This document shows, piece by piece, positions 34,297 to 43,472 of a DNA stretch of 64,000 bases (the first letter of the stretch is position 1; every line of letters begins with the position of its first letter). The DNA lies in assembly GCA_035541895.1 (NCBI GenBank), contig DATKMK010000103.1:1-64000 (forward strand), read 5' to 3'. The notes beneath the pieces were generated by a model. It searched no databases. It was not told the DNA's origin and was given only the letters and a program-made list of their open reading frames with translations. A program made the translations under genes and the position numbers. This DNA comes from DATKMK01 sp035541895. GTDB lineage: Bacteria > Desulfobacterota > Binatia > HRBIN30 > JACQVA1.

Positions 34297-35907
34297 ATGG
34301 TCACACGTCGACGGAAATTCTGGGGCTGGGGGGTCGAAGGTGAAGGACCGAATGCCGAGCAGCAGCAGCACATCGCGCAGTTGCTGGCGGCGCGGTTCGA
34401 TTTGCCGGAGATCACGATCGCGTCACCGCCACGGGTGGAGGACCTCCAGCTCCGCGCGCCGCGGATCGCGCCGCCGGCGGCGCTGGCGGCGATCTGCTCG
34501 ACGGACCCGGACGACCGCGCCGGGCATTCGTACGGCAAAGCGTTTCGCGACGTCGTGCGGGCGTTTCGGCGTGACTACTCGAACCCGATCGATGTGGTCG
34601 CGTATCCGCGCACCGAGGTTGACGTCGTTGCGCTGCTGAATTGGTGCACGGATGCAAAGGCCGCCGCGATTCCGTACGGCGGCGGTTCGAGCGTGGTCGG
34701 TGGCGTCGAGCCGCGCATCGGCGACGACTACCGTGGCAGCGTGTCGATCGATCTGTCGCGACTCGATCGCGTCGTCGAGATCGATCGCACCTCGCGCGCC
34801 GCGCGCATTCAAGCCGGCGTGCTCGGGCCGGCACTGGAAGATCAACTGCGGCCGCACGGCTATACGTTGCGCCACTTCCCGCAGTCGTTCGAGTTCTCCG
34901 CCCTCGGCGGTTGGATCGCCACTCGCTCGGGCGGCCACTTCGCGACGCTGTACACGCACATCGACGACTTCGTCGAATCGCTGCGCGTGATCACGCCGAA
35001 CGGCGTCGTCGAGTCGCGACGACTGCCGGGGTCGGGCGCCGGACCAAGTCCCGATCGCCTGTTCATCGGCTCGGAAGGCATTCTCGGCATCATCACCGAA
35101 GCCTGGATGCGATTGCAGGATCGGCCGAAATTTCGCGCGTCGGCGTCGGTGACGTTCACGGATTTCATCCAAGCCGCGAACGCCGTGCGCGCGATCAGTC
35201 AGTCGGGACTGTATCCATCGAACTGCCGCCTGCTCGATGCCAACGAAGCGATGACGTCGGGCGCCGGAAACGGCAGCGAGCATGTCCTCGTCCTCGGATT
35301 CGAATCGGCGGATCACCCGCTCGATGCGTGGATGCAGCGCGCGCTCGAATGTTGTCGCGATCACGGCGGCGATGTGCCGGCGGGCGCGGGCAAGACGCGC
35401 ACAGACGAAGGCGCCAGCCGCGAAGGCGCGGCGGGGGCGTGGCGGCAAGCGTTTCTCGGCGCGCCGTATCTGCGCGACGTGCTCGTGGCGATGGGCATGA
35501 TCACCGACACGTTCGAGACCGCGATCACGTGGGATCGCTTCGCCGACTTCCATGCCCGCGTGATGGCCGGCGCGACCGATGCGGTGACGCGCATCTGCGG
35601 CGCGGGCCAGGTGACGTGTCGCTTTACCCACGTCTATCCCGACGGTCCGGCGCCGTACTTCTCGATCATCGCGCCGGGCAAACGCGGCAGTCAGCTCGAA
35701 CAGTGGGACGAGATCAAAGCCGCCGCCTCGGAGATCCTCATCGGCAACGGCGGCACGATCACGCATCATCACGCCGTCGGCCGCGATCATCGACCGTGGT
35801 ACGACCGGCAACGCCCGGACGGATTTGCCAACGCGTTGCGGGCGGCGAAGGCCGCACTCGATCCCGCCGGCATTCTCAACCCGGGCGTGTTGATCGACCC
35901 GCGCTAG
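34297..35907 (+). CDS. FAD-binding oxidase/alkyl-DHAP synthase-like enzyme
   Basis: 536 residues. RRRKFWGWG at the N-terminus, the FAD-binding PYGGGSSVVGGVEP, LGGWIATRSGGHFATLY, and a late HHHAVGRDHRPW are the layout of alkyldihydroxyacetonephosphate synthase (AGPS), which replaces an acyl with an alkyl chain in ether-lipid synthesis. Bacterial homologues are common and not all are tested, so the lipid role is inference. Monocistronic. Confidence 0.8.
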   Translation: MVTRRRKFWGWGVEGEGPNAEQQQHIAQLLAARFDLPEITIASPPRVEDLQLRAPRIAPPAALAAICSTDPDDRAGHSYGKAFRDVVRAFRRDYSNPIDVVAYPRTEVDVVALLNWCTDAKAAAIPYGGGSSVVGGVEPRIGDDYRGSVSIDLSRLDRVVEIDRTSRAARIQAGVLGPALEDQLRPHGYTLRHFPQSFEFSALGGWIATRSGGHFATLYTHIDDFVESLRVITPNGVVESRRLPGSGAGPSPDRLFIGSEGILGIITEAWMRLQDRPKFRASASVTFTDFIQAANAVRAISQSGLYPSNCRLLDANEAMTSGAGNGSEHVLVLGFESADHPLDAWMQRALECCRDHGGDVPAGAGKTRTDEGASREGAAGAWRQAFLGAPYLRDVLVAMGMITDTFETAITWDRFADFHARVMAGATDAVTRICGAGQVTCRFTHVYPDGPAPYFSIIAPGKRGSQLEQWDEIKAAASEILIGNGGTITHHHAVGRDHRPWYDRQRPDGFANALRAAKAALDPAGILNPGVLIDPR

Positions 35908-35940
35908 CGCACTCGGTTGCGTCAGGACTCTGTTCGTGTC

Positions 35941-35964
35941 CGGCGGGCACGGAGTCCCGCCGCC
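35941..35964. repeat. REP-like palindrome, copy 1
   Basis: A GGCGGG arm, then CACGGAGT, then CCCGCC and GCC. Copy 2 at 52320-52343 differs at one base in 24. Lies between two genes with converging 3' ends. Confidence 0.7.
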
Positions 35965-36001
35965 AGTATCCATTCTTCGTGGTCTCGCGACCCGATGGAA
36001 T

Positions 36002-37912
36002 TCACAAACTCGAGGGGCAACCGTTCAACGCGTTGTTCACGGCGGCCACGACTTCGTCGATGGTGACGCGTTGATCGTGATTGGCGTCGAGCGCTGGACA
36101 CTTGTCCGGCGCCAAATCGCCGAGCGCGATGTTGGTCGCGACCACGAGTTCGTCGACGGTCACCACCCCGGAACCGTCACAGTCGCCGACGCAGACCGGC
36201 GCCATGGTCGGTGTGAGCGCGGGGATCGTCGGAGTCACCGTCCCTTCAAGCGTCGTCGGAGACGCGGTCAAGGAACTCGTCGGACTGAGCGTTGGGGAAG
36301 GAACTTCGGTTGCGGTTTCGGTCGGCTCAGCAGTGTGGGATGCAGACACCGTTTCGGTTGCGGTGAGTTCGTGAGTGTTGGTGGGACTCGGTGCCGGGGT
36401 GTCGGTTTGGTTCGCGGTGGTCGTTGTCGGGGTCGCGATTGATGTACCAGTGCTCGTGACCGTTGTGGTGACGCTAGGCGGAGGAGCGGTGTAAGTCGCG
36501 GACGGCCCGGCGGTCTGGGTCGGGCTGAGGGTCCAACTTGCGGTCGGCGTGTTCGATGCCGTGCGGGTGCGCGTCGGACTCGGACTCGGCGTCACCGTCG
36601 ATGTCCCGGGGAGTGTGGGGGGCACCGTCGCGGTCGCGCTGTGCGTCGGCGTGGAACTCGCGGTTGCCGTCGTGCTCGGTGAGGCAGTGTGGGTCACCGG
36701 GGCGGTCGTCGCCGAGGGCGAAGACGATGTTGTCGTGGTCGGGGTGGGACTACGAGTGCGCGACGGCGTCGTCAGGCTCGTCGGTGTGCGGGTGACCGTT
36801 CTCGACGGCGATGCGGTCGGCGTTACCGTCCGCGTCGCGGTGCGCGTGATGGTTGCGGTGCTGGTCGCCGTCCGTGTCGGGGTCGTTGCCGCCAATGCTA
36901 CGTAGCCAATCTGATTGGCGTCGGCCTCGGTAAACCAGACGTTGCCGTCGGGCCCGCTGGCGATGCCGGCAGGGCCGCTCAAGATCGTGGGCGTCGCGAA
37001 TTCAGTGATCACGCCGCCGGTTGTACTGCGGCCGATCTGATCCGCGTCGGATTCGGTAAACCACAGATTGCCGTCTGGACCGCGAGTGATACCCGTCGGT
37101 GAGCTGGAGTTTGTCGGCGTCGCGAATTCGGTCATCACACCGGTGGTGGTACTGCGGCCGATCTGGCTCGCATCGGCCTCGGTGAACCACAGATTGTTGT
37201 CGGGGCCTGCGACAATCCCAGTCGGACTCACGAACGCGCTCGGTGTGCCAAACTCTGCGATCGTGCCCGCGCTCGTCCGGCGCCCGAGCTGATCCACGTT
37301 CGCTTCGGCAAACCAGAGATTGTTGTCGGGACCGAGGGCGATGCCGGCTAGACCGGCCGCAGCGGTCGGAACGGCAAACAGCGTGATCACGCCTGCGGTG
37401 GTGACGCGACCGAGCTGGTTCGCCGACGCGTCGGTAAACCACAGATTGCCGTCCGCTCCGGCAACGATGCACTGTGGGCTGCCGACGATCGGCACGGGAA
37501 ACTCCGTGACCACGCCGCTAGGGGTGATGCGCCCGATCCGTCCCGCGTCCGCCTCGGTGAACCAGAGATTGCCGTCGAGGCCCCTGGCAATGCCCCAGGG
37601 TCGGCTCGAAGCGGTCGTGACTGGGAATTCGGTAACGACACCGGCGGGAGTGATCCGCCCGATTTGGTTCGCGAGCGATTCGGTGAACCAGAGATTGCCG
37701 TCCGCACCGGTAACGATTGACTGCGGCGCGCTCAATGGTGTCGGCAGCGGAAACTCGACGATGGTTTGTGCCCATGTTGACGGGGCCGCTCCCACGAGCA
37801 GCAGGATCACGCGAATCACGCACGCGGTCGCGGCGACGCGGTGAGAGAGCCGGTACGACCGCTGCGGGCATCCGCGGCGCCAAACGATTCTGGTAGCCTC
37901 ACGCACACGCAA
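36002..37912 (-). CDS. Secreted Vgb-like propeller protein with Thr-rich linker and EF-hand tail
   Basis: About 636 residues. A signal peptide ends near STWAQ (the start is uncertain: TTG at 37912, 6 bp after the previous stop). Seven repeats of about 42 residues with the core GPDGNLWFTEADA-QIGR form a seven-bladed propeller like virginiamycin B lyase. Then about 220 residues rich in Thr/Ser/Pro, then two calcium-loop units, DCDGSGVVTVDE and DANHDQRVTIDE, as in dockerin modules. The Vgb active-site residues have not been checked, so a lyase activity should not be assumed; the EF-hand pair suggests calcium-dependent docking to another protein. Confidence 0.75.
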   Translation of the reverse strand: MRVREATRIVWRRGCPQRSYRLSHRVAATACVIRVILLLVGAAPSTWAQTIVEFPLPTPLSAPQSIVTGADGNLWFTESLANQIGRITPAGVVTEFPVTTASSRPWGIARGLDGNLWFTEADAGRIGRITPSGVVTEFPVPIVGSPQCIVAGADGNLWFTDASANQLGRVTTAGVITLFAVPTAAAGLAGIALGPDNNLWFAEANVDQLGRRTSAGTIAEFGTPSAFVSPTGIVAGPDNNLWFTEADASQIGRSTTTGVMTEFATPTNSSSPTGITRGPDGNLWFTESDADQIGRSTTGGVITEFATPTILSGPAGIASGPDGNVWFTEADANQIGYVALAATTPTRTATSTATITRTATRTVTPTASPSRTVTRTPTSLTTPSRTRSPTPTTTTSSSPSATTAPVTHTASPSTTATASSTPTHSATATVPPTLPGTSTVTPSPSPTRTRTASNTPTASWTLSPTQTAGPSATYTAPPPSVTTTVTSTGTSIATPTTTTANQTDTPAPSPTNTHELTATETVSASHTAEPTETATEVPSPTLSPTSSLTASPTTLEGTVTPTIPALTPTMAPVCVGDCDGSGVVTVDELVVATNIALGDLAPDKCPALDANHDQRVTIDEVVAAVNNALNGCPSSL

Positions 37913-37918
37913 TGATTG

Positions 37919-39223
37919 TCACGGTGTCACGGCTGCCGGTGGGCAGCCGTCGAGCGCGTTGTGAACCGCCTGCACCAGCTCGTCGACGCTGACGCGTTGA
38001 TCGCGGTTCACATCGAAGGCGGCGCATGCGTCGAGCGACGTCTCCCCGAGTGCGATCGCGACGCCGGCGACGAGATCACTCACGCTGACGTGGCCGTTAC
38101 CCTCGCAGTCGCCGGCACAGCCTGAGATCGCGGTGGGAGTCACGGTCGGAGTGTTGACCGTTCCAATCACGGTGGGCTCCGGCGATCGCGTGCGTGACGC
38201 CGTCGATGCCGGAGTCGACGACGGCGAAGCGGTCGTTGTCGCGGTGGCCGTTGGAGTAGAATCGACCAACGTCAGACGACCGATGCGCTCCGCTCCCGCT
38301 TCGGTGAACCACAGATTGCCGTCGGGCCCGGCCGTGATACCCGACGGGACAGTGCCGCTGCTCGGCAAGGCGAACTCGCTGACACTTCCGCTGAGGGAGA
38401 TGCGACCAATTTGGTCGGCATCCGGCTCGGTGAACCAGAGATTGCCGTCGGGTCCGGCCGTGATGTCGTCGGGCGAGCTGATCGCGGTCGGGAGTGGGAA
38501 CTCGGTGATCGCCCCGAGCGGCGTGATCCGGCCGATCTGATCGACATCGGATTCGGTGAACCAGAGATTGCCATCGGGTCCGGCGGCGATGCCGGTCGGC
38601 GAGCTTCCCGCGGTTGGAATGGTGAATTCCTTCACGACGCCGGCGACGCTGATACGGCCGATCTTGTTGGCGTCGGACTCGGTGAACCAGAGATTGCCGT
38701 CGGGCCCCGCCGTAATGCCGGATGGAAAGGCGGCGGTCGTGGCCAGCGCGAAAGCCACGATCGTACCGTTGGGCGCGATCCGTCCGATCTGGTTCGCGAA
38801 CGCCTCGCAGAACCAGAGGCGCTGGTCGGGGCCGGCCGCGATCGCGGTCGGAAAACTTGCTGCCGATGGCACGAGCCACTCGGTAATCGCTCCGCCGGTG
38901 GTGGTGCGGCCGACGCGATTGGCGAGCGGCTCGGTAAACCACAGAGCCCCGTCGCTGCCCACGCTGATCGAGTGGACACCGCTGCGCGTGGTCGGCAGCG
39001 CGAAATCGACCCCGTCACCCGCGACCGTCATGCGTCCGACGGCATCGGCGTCGGGCTCGGTGAACCACAGATTGCCGTCCGGTCCGGCAACGATGCGATG
39101 CGGGCCGCTCGGGGAGCTTGGGGTTGCGAATTCGGCGATCGGAAAATCAGCCATGGCTCGCGGAGGCGACACGATGAGCAGCAGCAACACGGCGCACCGC
39201 CGATGCCATCGCGATCGGTCCAT
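37919..39223 (-). CDS. Secreted Vgb-like propeller protein, second copy
   Basis: 434 residues, ATG 39223, signal peptide ending SPPRAMA. Seven propeller repeats again (GPDGNLWFTEPDADAVGR to GPDGNLWFTEAGAERIGR), a shorter Thr/Ser-rich linker and an EF-hand pair, DCEGNGHVSVSD and DVNRDQRVSVDE. A paralogue of the next gene; the two are tandem and co-directional, with 6 bp between them. Function unknown. Confidence 0.78.
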   Translation of the reverse strand: MDRSRWHRRCAVLLLLIVSPPRAMADFPIAEFATPSSPSGPHRIVAGPDGNLWFTEPDADAVGRMTVAGDGVDFALPTTRSGVHSISVGSDGALWFTEPLANRVGRTTTGGAITEWLVPSAASFPTAIAAGPDQRLWFCEAFANQIGRIAPNGTIVAFALATTAAFPSGITAGPDGNLWFTESDANKIGRISVAGVVKEFTIPTAGSSPTGIAAGPDGNLWFTESDVDQIGRITPLGAITEFPLPTAISSPDDITAGPDGNLWFTEPDADQIGRISLSGSVSEFALPSSGTVPSGITAGPDGNLWFTEAGAERIGRLTLVDSTPTATATTTASPSSTPASTASRTRSPEPTVIGTVNTPTVTPTAISGCAGDCEGNGHVSVSDLVAGVAIALGETSLDACAAFDVNRDQRVSVDELVQAVHNALDGCPPAAVTP

Positions 39224-39280
39224 GGCCCGTCGGTCGTAGCAGGACCGTCGCGCGACGGCGAGGGCGGTGCATCGCGAGGC

Positions 39281-40195
39281 TTACGACGTCGGCGCCGTGA
39301 CGGTCATCGACAGCACGTCGATCACACCCGGTTGGCGTACGAGGATCGTACCCTGGCCGGATACGTGCGCACCGGCGACAATCTGAGTGCACGATACGGG
39401 ACGCTGGCTCGCATCGACAATCCTGGTCGTGTTCGAAATCCGCAGACGCGACTGGCCGATGGTGGCGTCATCGATGAGAAGCATGCCGGAGCTGCAGTTA
39501 ATGACCAAGACATCACCCACGAAACGCAGCGGCTGCTTGGGGCCGGGCTGCCCGGGCTGACCCGGCGAGATCGTCAGCGTCACCGCGCCGACCGTGCGAT
39601 CGCTCTGCCGCACCACTCCTTCGACTGCGATGAGGTCGTTCACGTGAATGTCGCTGCATTGCAGCGCTTGGCCGTTGCCCCTGATCAACACGGTATCGCT
39701 CGACAAACGGATCATGAACTGATTCGCCGTCGGGTGGCGGTCGTTGACGAGGATCTCGCCGGCGGTGCAGTCGACGAGGGCCACTTGGCCATAGAAACCG
39801 AGAACCCGAATCGCATTGGCCTCCACGCGCTGCGGCGCCAGCATCACGTCCTCGATCACGGTGGTCGAACCTGCGGGCACATCGATCGGCTGCGTGGCCG
39901 TCATGCCGGGTGCGACGAAGCGCAAGGTGATCATGCCGGAAAAATCTCCGCTCAAGACGAAATTGCCGTCCGAGTCGGTGGTCGTCTCGATGTCGGGAAC
40001 CTCATCGATCGTGACCTGGACCGTCGTATTCAGCGCGGCTGCACCTCCTGCGGCGGCAACCGTGGTTTCCACCGAGACGACATTGCCGCTGACCGACGAC
40101 GCGGAAATTCCGGTCCCGACAGGACCACCATCGGAAGACGCGCATCCGAAAACCAACGCGAGGATCGTCAACCACCTCAGAGGCGAGCGCATCAT
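39281..40195 (-). CDS. Lipoprotein with DUF5666-like domains
   Basis: About 304 residues from ATG 40195 (next codon 40192 also ATG). Signal with lipobox LVFGC. A carboxypeptidase-regulatory-like beta domain (TTTDSDGNFVLSGDFSGMITLRF) is followed by two repeated beta units with ALVDCTAGEILVND and VLVINCSSGMLLIDD, similar to DUF5666. It overlaps the DUF6502 gene by 4 bp. Confidence 0.65.
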   Translation of the reverse strand: MMRSPLRWLTILALVFGCASSDGGPVGTGISASSVSGNVVSVETTVAAAGGAAALNTTVQVTIDEVPDIETTTDSDGNFVLSGDFSGMITLRFVAPGMTATQPIDVPAGSTTVIEDVMLAPQRVEANAIRVLGFYGQVALVDCTAGEILVNDRHPTANQFMIRLSSDTVLIRGNGQALQCSDIHVNDLIAVEGVVRQSDRTVGAVTLTISPGQPGQPGPKQPLRFVGDVLVINCSSGMLLIDDATIGQSRLRISNTTRIVDASQRPVSCTQIVAGAHVSGQGTILVRQPGVIDVLSMTVTAPTS

Positions 40196-41103
40196 CGGGA
40201 CCTCCGGATGCGGCCAGGGATGGGGCGGGACCGGCGAGAGGATTTCGATTGGGCGGTCGGTTGCTCGGACGTGGGGCATTCCTCTTCGAAATAGTAGGCG
40301 CCCAGCGCCACGCGTGTGCGTGTGCCGGACGACGCATCGGGATGTCGATCGCGGTCGTACGATGCCAGCAACGAGTTGGCGCGGCGGGTGAATTCCTCGC
40401 CAATCCGGCTGGCTTCGGCGCGCAGCCGGTCGAGCGCGTCGGCGCCGATGTTGTCATAGACGACTTTGCGCTGCAGCCGCGGATCATCGGGATGCTCGAC
40501 GTTGTGGACGATCGTCGAGAAGAGTTCAGAAGGATCACTCCCGAGCAGAGCGAATTTCCCTTCCGCGTCGGCCAACGGAACGTGCGCTTCGCGCTTCAAG
40601 ACGACATCGCCGCTCGGCAGCAGTTCAGCCGCGCCGACGCGCAGCAGTTCATCGAGCACGGCGCGGACCGGCAAGTCGATGCCGAGGTCCTGCACCAGTC
40701 GCGCGAAGCTGGGCTCGTGCCGCTTGGAGCTTTCGTAGCTCAGCTGCCTCGGGTGTCCGTCCGGTGTTGCGTAGGGAGGACCTGCCATCCAGCGACCGAT
40801 CGCGTGGGTCACGATACCGTCCTCCAATACCCGTTCGCTGGGTGCAGAATTGGGTTTCGCGAGGCGCTCCCGCAGGTGCGCAACTTCTTTGCGATTGAGA
40901 CCGGTCATCAACGCGACGCGGCTATCCGTTTGCCGTTTGAACGGGAGCGCGAACTGTTGTTCCGCGACGTCGACGTAAATCTCCTTCATGAGTTGCGTGA
41001 ACGCCGGAAACGTTACCCCGTACGCAATGAGCTGGCGTGCAACCGGCTGCAGCAATCGACGGATGGCGGAGAGGAACAAGGCTCTTTGCGCGCGCGGCAA
41101 CAT
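40192..41103 (-). CDS. DUF6502 family protein
   Basis: 303 residues. LIAYGVTFPAFTQLMKEIYVDVAEQ and ALMTGLNRKEVAHLRE look like an N-terminal winged-helix or DNA-binding domain; the C-terminal 45 residues are basic and low-complexity. DUF6502 proteins are uncharacterised and often precede a lipoprotein gene with DUF5666-type domains, as here. A regulatory role over that gene is inference. Confidence 0.65.
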   Translation of the reverse strand: MLPRAQRALFLSAIRRLLQPVARQLIAYGVTFPAFTQLMKEIYVDVAEQQFALPFKRQTDSRVALMTGLNRKEVAHLRERLAKPNSAPSERVLEDGIVTHAIGRWMAGPPYATPDGHPRQLSYESSKRHEPSFARLVQDLGIDLPVRAVLDELLRVGAAELLPSGDVVLKREAHVPLADAEGKFALLGSDPSELFSTIVHNVEHPDDPRLQRKVVYDNIGADALDRLRAEASRIGEEFTRRANSLLASYDRDRHPDASSGTRTRVALGAYYFEEECPTSEQPTAQSKSSRRSRPIPGRIRRSR

Positions 41104-41300
41104 GACGACGGGCCCAACGGTCTTGGACCTCCTATGTCACTTCGCCCCACCGCGCGGCAACTCGACTGGGGGGCAGTCGGAAGTCGCCACGCGGCGGGGC
41201 GGGTGACCGCGGATCGCCCGAACAAGCTGGCGACCCACATGGTGCACTACTCAGACCGATGCGACGGTCCGGCACAGCTCGGCCATGCCGATGAACCGTT

Positions 41301-42041
41301 TCACGACCCCGGTGTCGCGGTCGGAGTTGGGGTTGGACTCGCGCACCCGGAGACGCAGGTCTGCGCCGCCGTGAGGCAGTCCTTCTGAGCTACTTGCTGC
41401 GCCTGGCGGCAAGGTTGTATGCAACCAAACGCCACCTGCAGCGCCGATGTGCACGCGCTGGACGTCGGATCGCTGCACGCATCCTCGGCCGCAGCAATCA
41501 GCGACTTGCAGTCGCCGAAGCAGCTCTGCTCTGTGGTGCTGGCAGCCAGGCGACAGGTCTGCAGACTTGCGCGACAACCCGGGATGCAGGTCGAATCGCC
41601 GGCAGGCGGCGTCGCGCTCGCGCAGGCTCCATTGCACGATTGGTTGGCCGTTTGGCAAGTTCCGGCGGCAGTCGCGAGCGCGGTGCGACAGGGCTGAACG
41701 CAGGTGTTGAGCGAGTCCAGCGCATCCTTGCAATCTTGTGAGCGGAAACCACCGCTCGCACAGGCCGACTGGGCGGTTTGTTGTTGGCTGCTGCAAGTCG
41801 TCTGCACGCACGCGCGAAAGTCGCTCTGAGCACTCTGCACACACAGCCGGTTGGTCTGCCGACAATTCTGCCGGCACTGCGAGTCGATCGGTCCACCACC
41901 GCCGAGTCCCGGCCCGCCCAAGGGCCCGCCCGGGGATCCGTCGCGGTCTCCGCCGGGGTTGGCACTGACCGCGCCGGCAAGCGCAAGCGCCGCTGCAGCC
42001 GCAACGATCGCCGTGGTGAAGAATCTCGGTGTTCGCTTCAT
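41301..42041 (-). CDS. Secreted cysteine-rich protein with three twin-cysteine modules
   Basis: 246 residues with a signal peptide (AIVAAAAALALAGAVSANP), a Gly/Pro-rich stretch, then 24 cysteines. Three similar modules start CVQPC, CIPGC and CIQPC and end CNGAC, CFGDC and CVSGC, each about 27 residues with two more cysteines inside, in helix-like spacing. The tail ends SPTPTPTATPGS. Preceded by a purine-rich GGAGAAGGAGAG site. Probably disulfide-linked and exported; no known family recognised. Confidence 0.65.
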   Translation of the reverse strand: MKRTPRFFTTAIVAAAAALALAGAVSANPGGDRDGSPGGPLGGPGLGGGGPIDSQCRQNCRQTNRLCVQSAQSDFRACVQTTCSSQQQTAQSACASGGFRSQDCKDALDSLNTCVQPCRTALATAAGTCQTANQSCNGACASATPPAGDSTCIPGCRASLQTCRLAASTTEQSCFGDCKSLIAAAEDACSDPTSSACTSALQVAFGCIQPCRQAQQVAQKDCLTAAQTCVSGCASPTPTPTATPGS

Positions 42042-42296
42042 GATCCCTCTCTCCTTCTCCTGACAGTTGTTGGCCTCGCGGGCCCCCCCACAAGCGTCAA
42101 CTGGGCCGGTCGTTGGCGCCGGGCGGCTTCGGAATTTTGTGGACGACCAAATCATTCGAGTGGGAAAATACGCCCAAGAATGTCCGAGCGCAAGCGAAAA
42201 GTGCAGCGGCAGCAACAATCCCTTCGAGCCACGGCTTTGTTGCCCTGATCTGCTCGGATTGACGCCGCGGACGGCTCGGGTTACGGACGGCCTGCA

Positions 42297-43472
42297 ATGA
42301 ACGGGTTGAGCGACGCGGAAATCGAGCCGATTCGGGCTCAATTTCCGGCGCTGGAGCGGTACACCTACTTCACCACCAACGGCCTGGGCGCGGTCTCGGG
42401 GCCGGTGACCGACGCGTTGCGCGAACGCATCGACGATCTTGCCCGCAACGCCATCGTCTCGGCGTTGTTCAACAACCTGCCGCTGGTCGACGAAGCTCGC
42501 GCGCGTGTGGCGCGGCTCCTCAGCGCGACGCCGGCAGAGATTGCGTTCTGCCGCAACACCTCGGAAGGCGTTTTGTGGGCGGCGTCGAGTTTGCCGCTCG
42601 CAGCGGGCGACGAAGTCTTGGTGGCGCAGGGTGAATATCCCGCCAACGTGCTGCCATGGATGGCGCAAGAGTCGCGCGGCGTGGTTACGCGGTTGCTCCG
42701 CCAACGCGATCGTCGCATCACGCCGGCGTTGGTGGCGGAGGCGTGGTCGCCGCGCACAAAAGTCCTGGCGATCAGCTTCGTGCAGTACAACTCCGGCTTT
42801 CGCGCCGATCTGCGAGCCCTCGCCGACATCGTGCACGCGCGCGGCGGGTTCGTGTTCTGCGACGGCATTCAAGGGCTCGGCGCGCTGCGTCTTGATGTGC
42901 GCACCGCCGGCATCGATCTCCTCGCCGCCGGCACGCACAAGTGGCTGCTCGGACTGCAAGGGCTCGGCATCTTCTTTTGTCGGCACGAGGTGCTGGCGCA
43001 GTTGCGCGCGGATCACATCGCGACCGGGAGTTTGCTCGTGGATGCAGATCCGGGCGACCCCGATGCGCCGTACGCGCGCACGCTCGTCGACGAGGCGCGC
43101 CGCTTCGAGGAAGGCACCCGCAACTACCTCGGCATCGCCGCGCTCAACGCGTCGCTGCGGCTGATGGAGGAGATCGGCATCGAGCGGATCGAAACGCGCA
43201 TCCGCGAGTTGACCGACTATGTCGTGGGCGAGGTCGAGCGCCGCGGCTGCGGCGTCGAGAGCCCGCGCGGCCCAGGCGAAGGGTCGGGGATTCTGTTGTT
43301 CGCACCGCCGCCCGGTGCGCCGCCCGCCGCCGAGATCGTCGCCGCCATGCATCGCGAGCGCATCACCATCAACGCCCGTGAGGGCTGTATTCACATGGGC
43401 GTGCACTTCTACAACACGCGCGCCGACGTCGATCGGATGTTGAGCGTGCTGGACGAGGCGTGCCGGCGATGA
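42297..43472 (+). CDS. Class V aminotransferase (cysteine desulfurase-like fold)
   Basis: 391 residues. YFTTNGLGAVS, FCDGIQGLGALRLDV and GTHKWLLGLQG (the PLP lysine) are present. Close to the NifS/CsdA/isopenicillin epimerase branch; without a clear active-site Cys the reaction (desulfuration, transamination or lyase) stays open. Followed by an alcohol dehydrogenase with a 4-bp overlap. Confidence 0.8.
   Translation: MNGLSDAEIEPIRAQFPALERYTYFTTNGLGAVSGPVTDALRERIDDLARNAIVSALFNNLPLVDEARARVARLLSATPAEIAFCRNTSEGVLWAASSLPLAAGDEVLVAQGEYPANVLPWMAQESRGVVTRLLRQRDRRITPALVAEAWSPRTKVLAISFVQYNSGFRADLRALADIVHARGGFVFCDGIQGLGALRLDVRTAGIDLLAAGTHKWLLGLQGLGIFFCRHEVLAQLRADHIATGSLLVDADPGDPDAPYARTLVDEARRFEEGTRNYLGIAALNASLRLMEEIGIERIETRIRELTDYVVGEVERRGCGVESPRGPGEGSGILLFAPPPGAPPAAEIVAAMHRERITINAREGCIHMGVHFYNTRADVDRMLSVLDEACRR

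Noticed and set aside
36900..39120. Regularly spaced repeats that could be taken for a CRISPR array
   Set aside because: The period is about 126 bp and matches 42-residue propeller blades in frame; no short identical repeats with unique spacers.
38411..40294. Long plus-strand open frame (about 627 codons) opposite the propeller and lipoprotein genes
   Set aside because: It is antisense to recognisable domains and has no homology-like pattern; GC-rich DNA gives long antisense frames.
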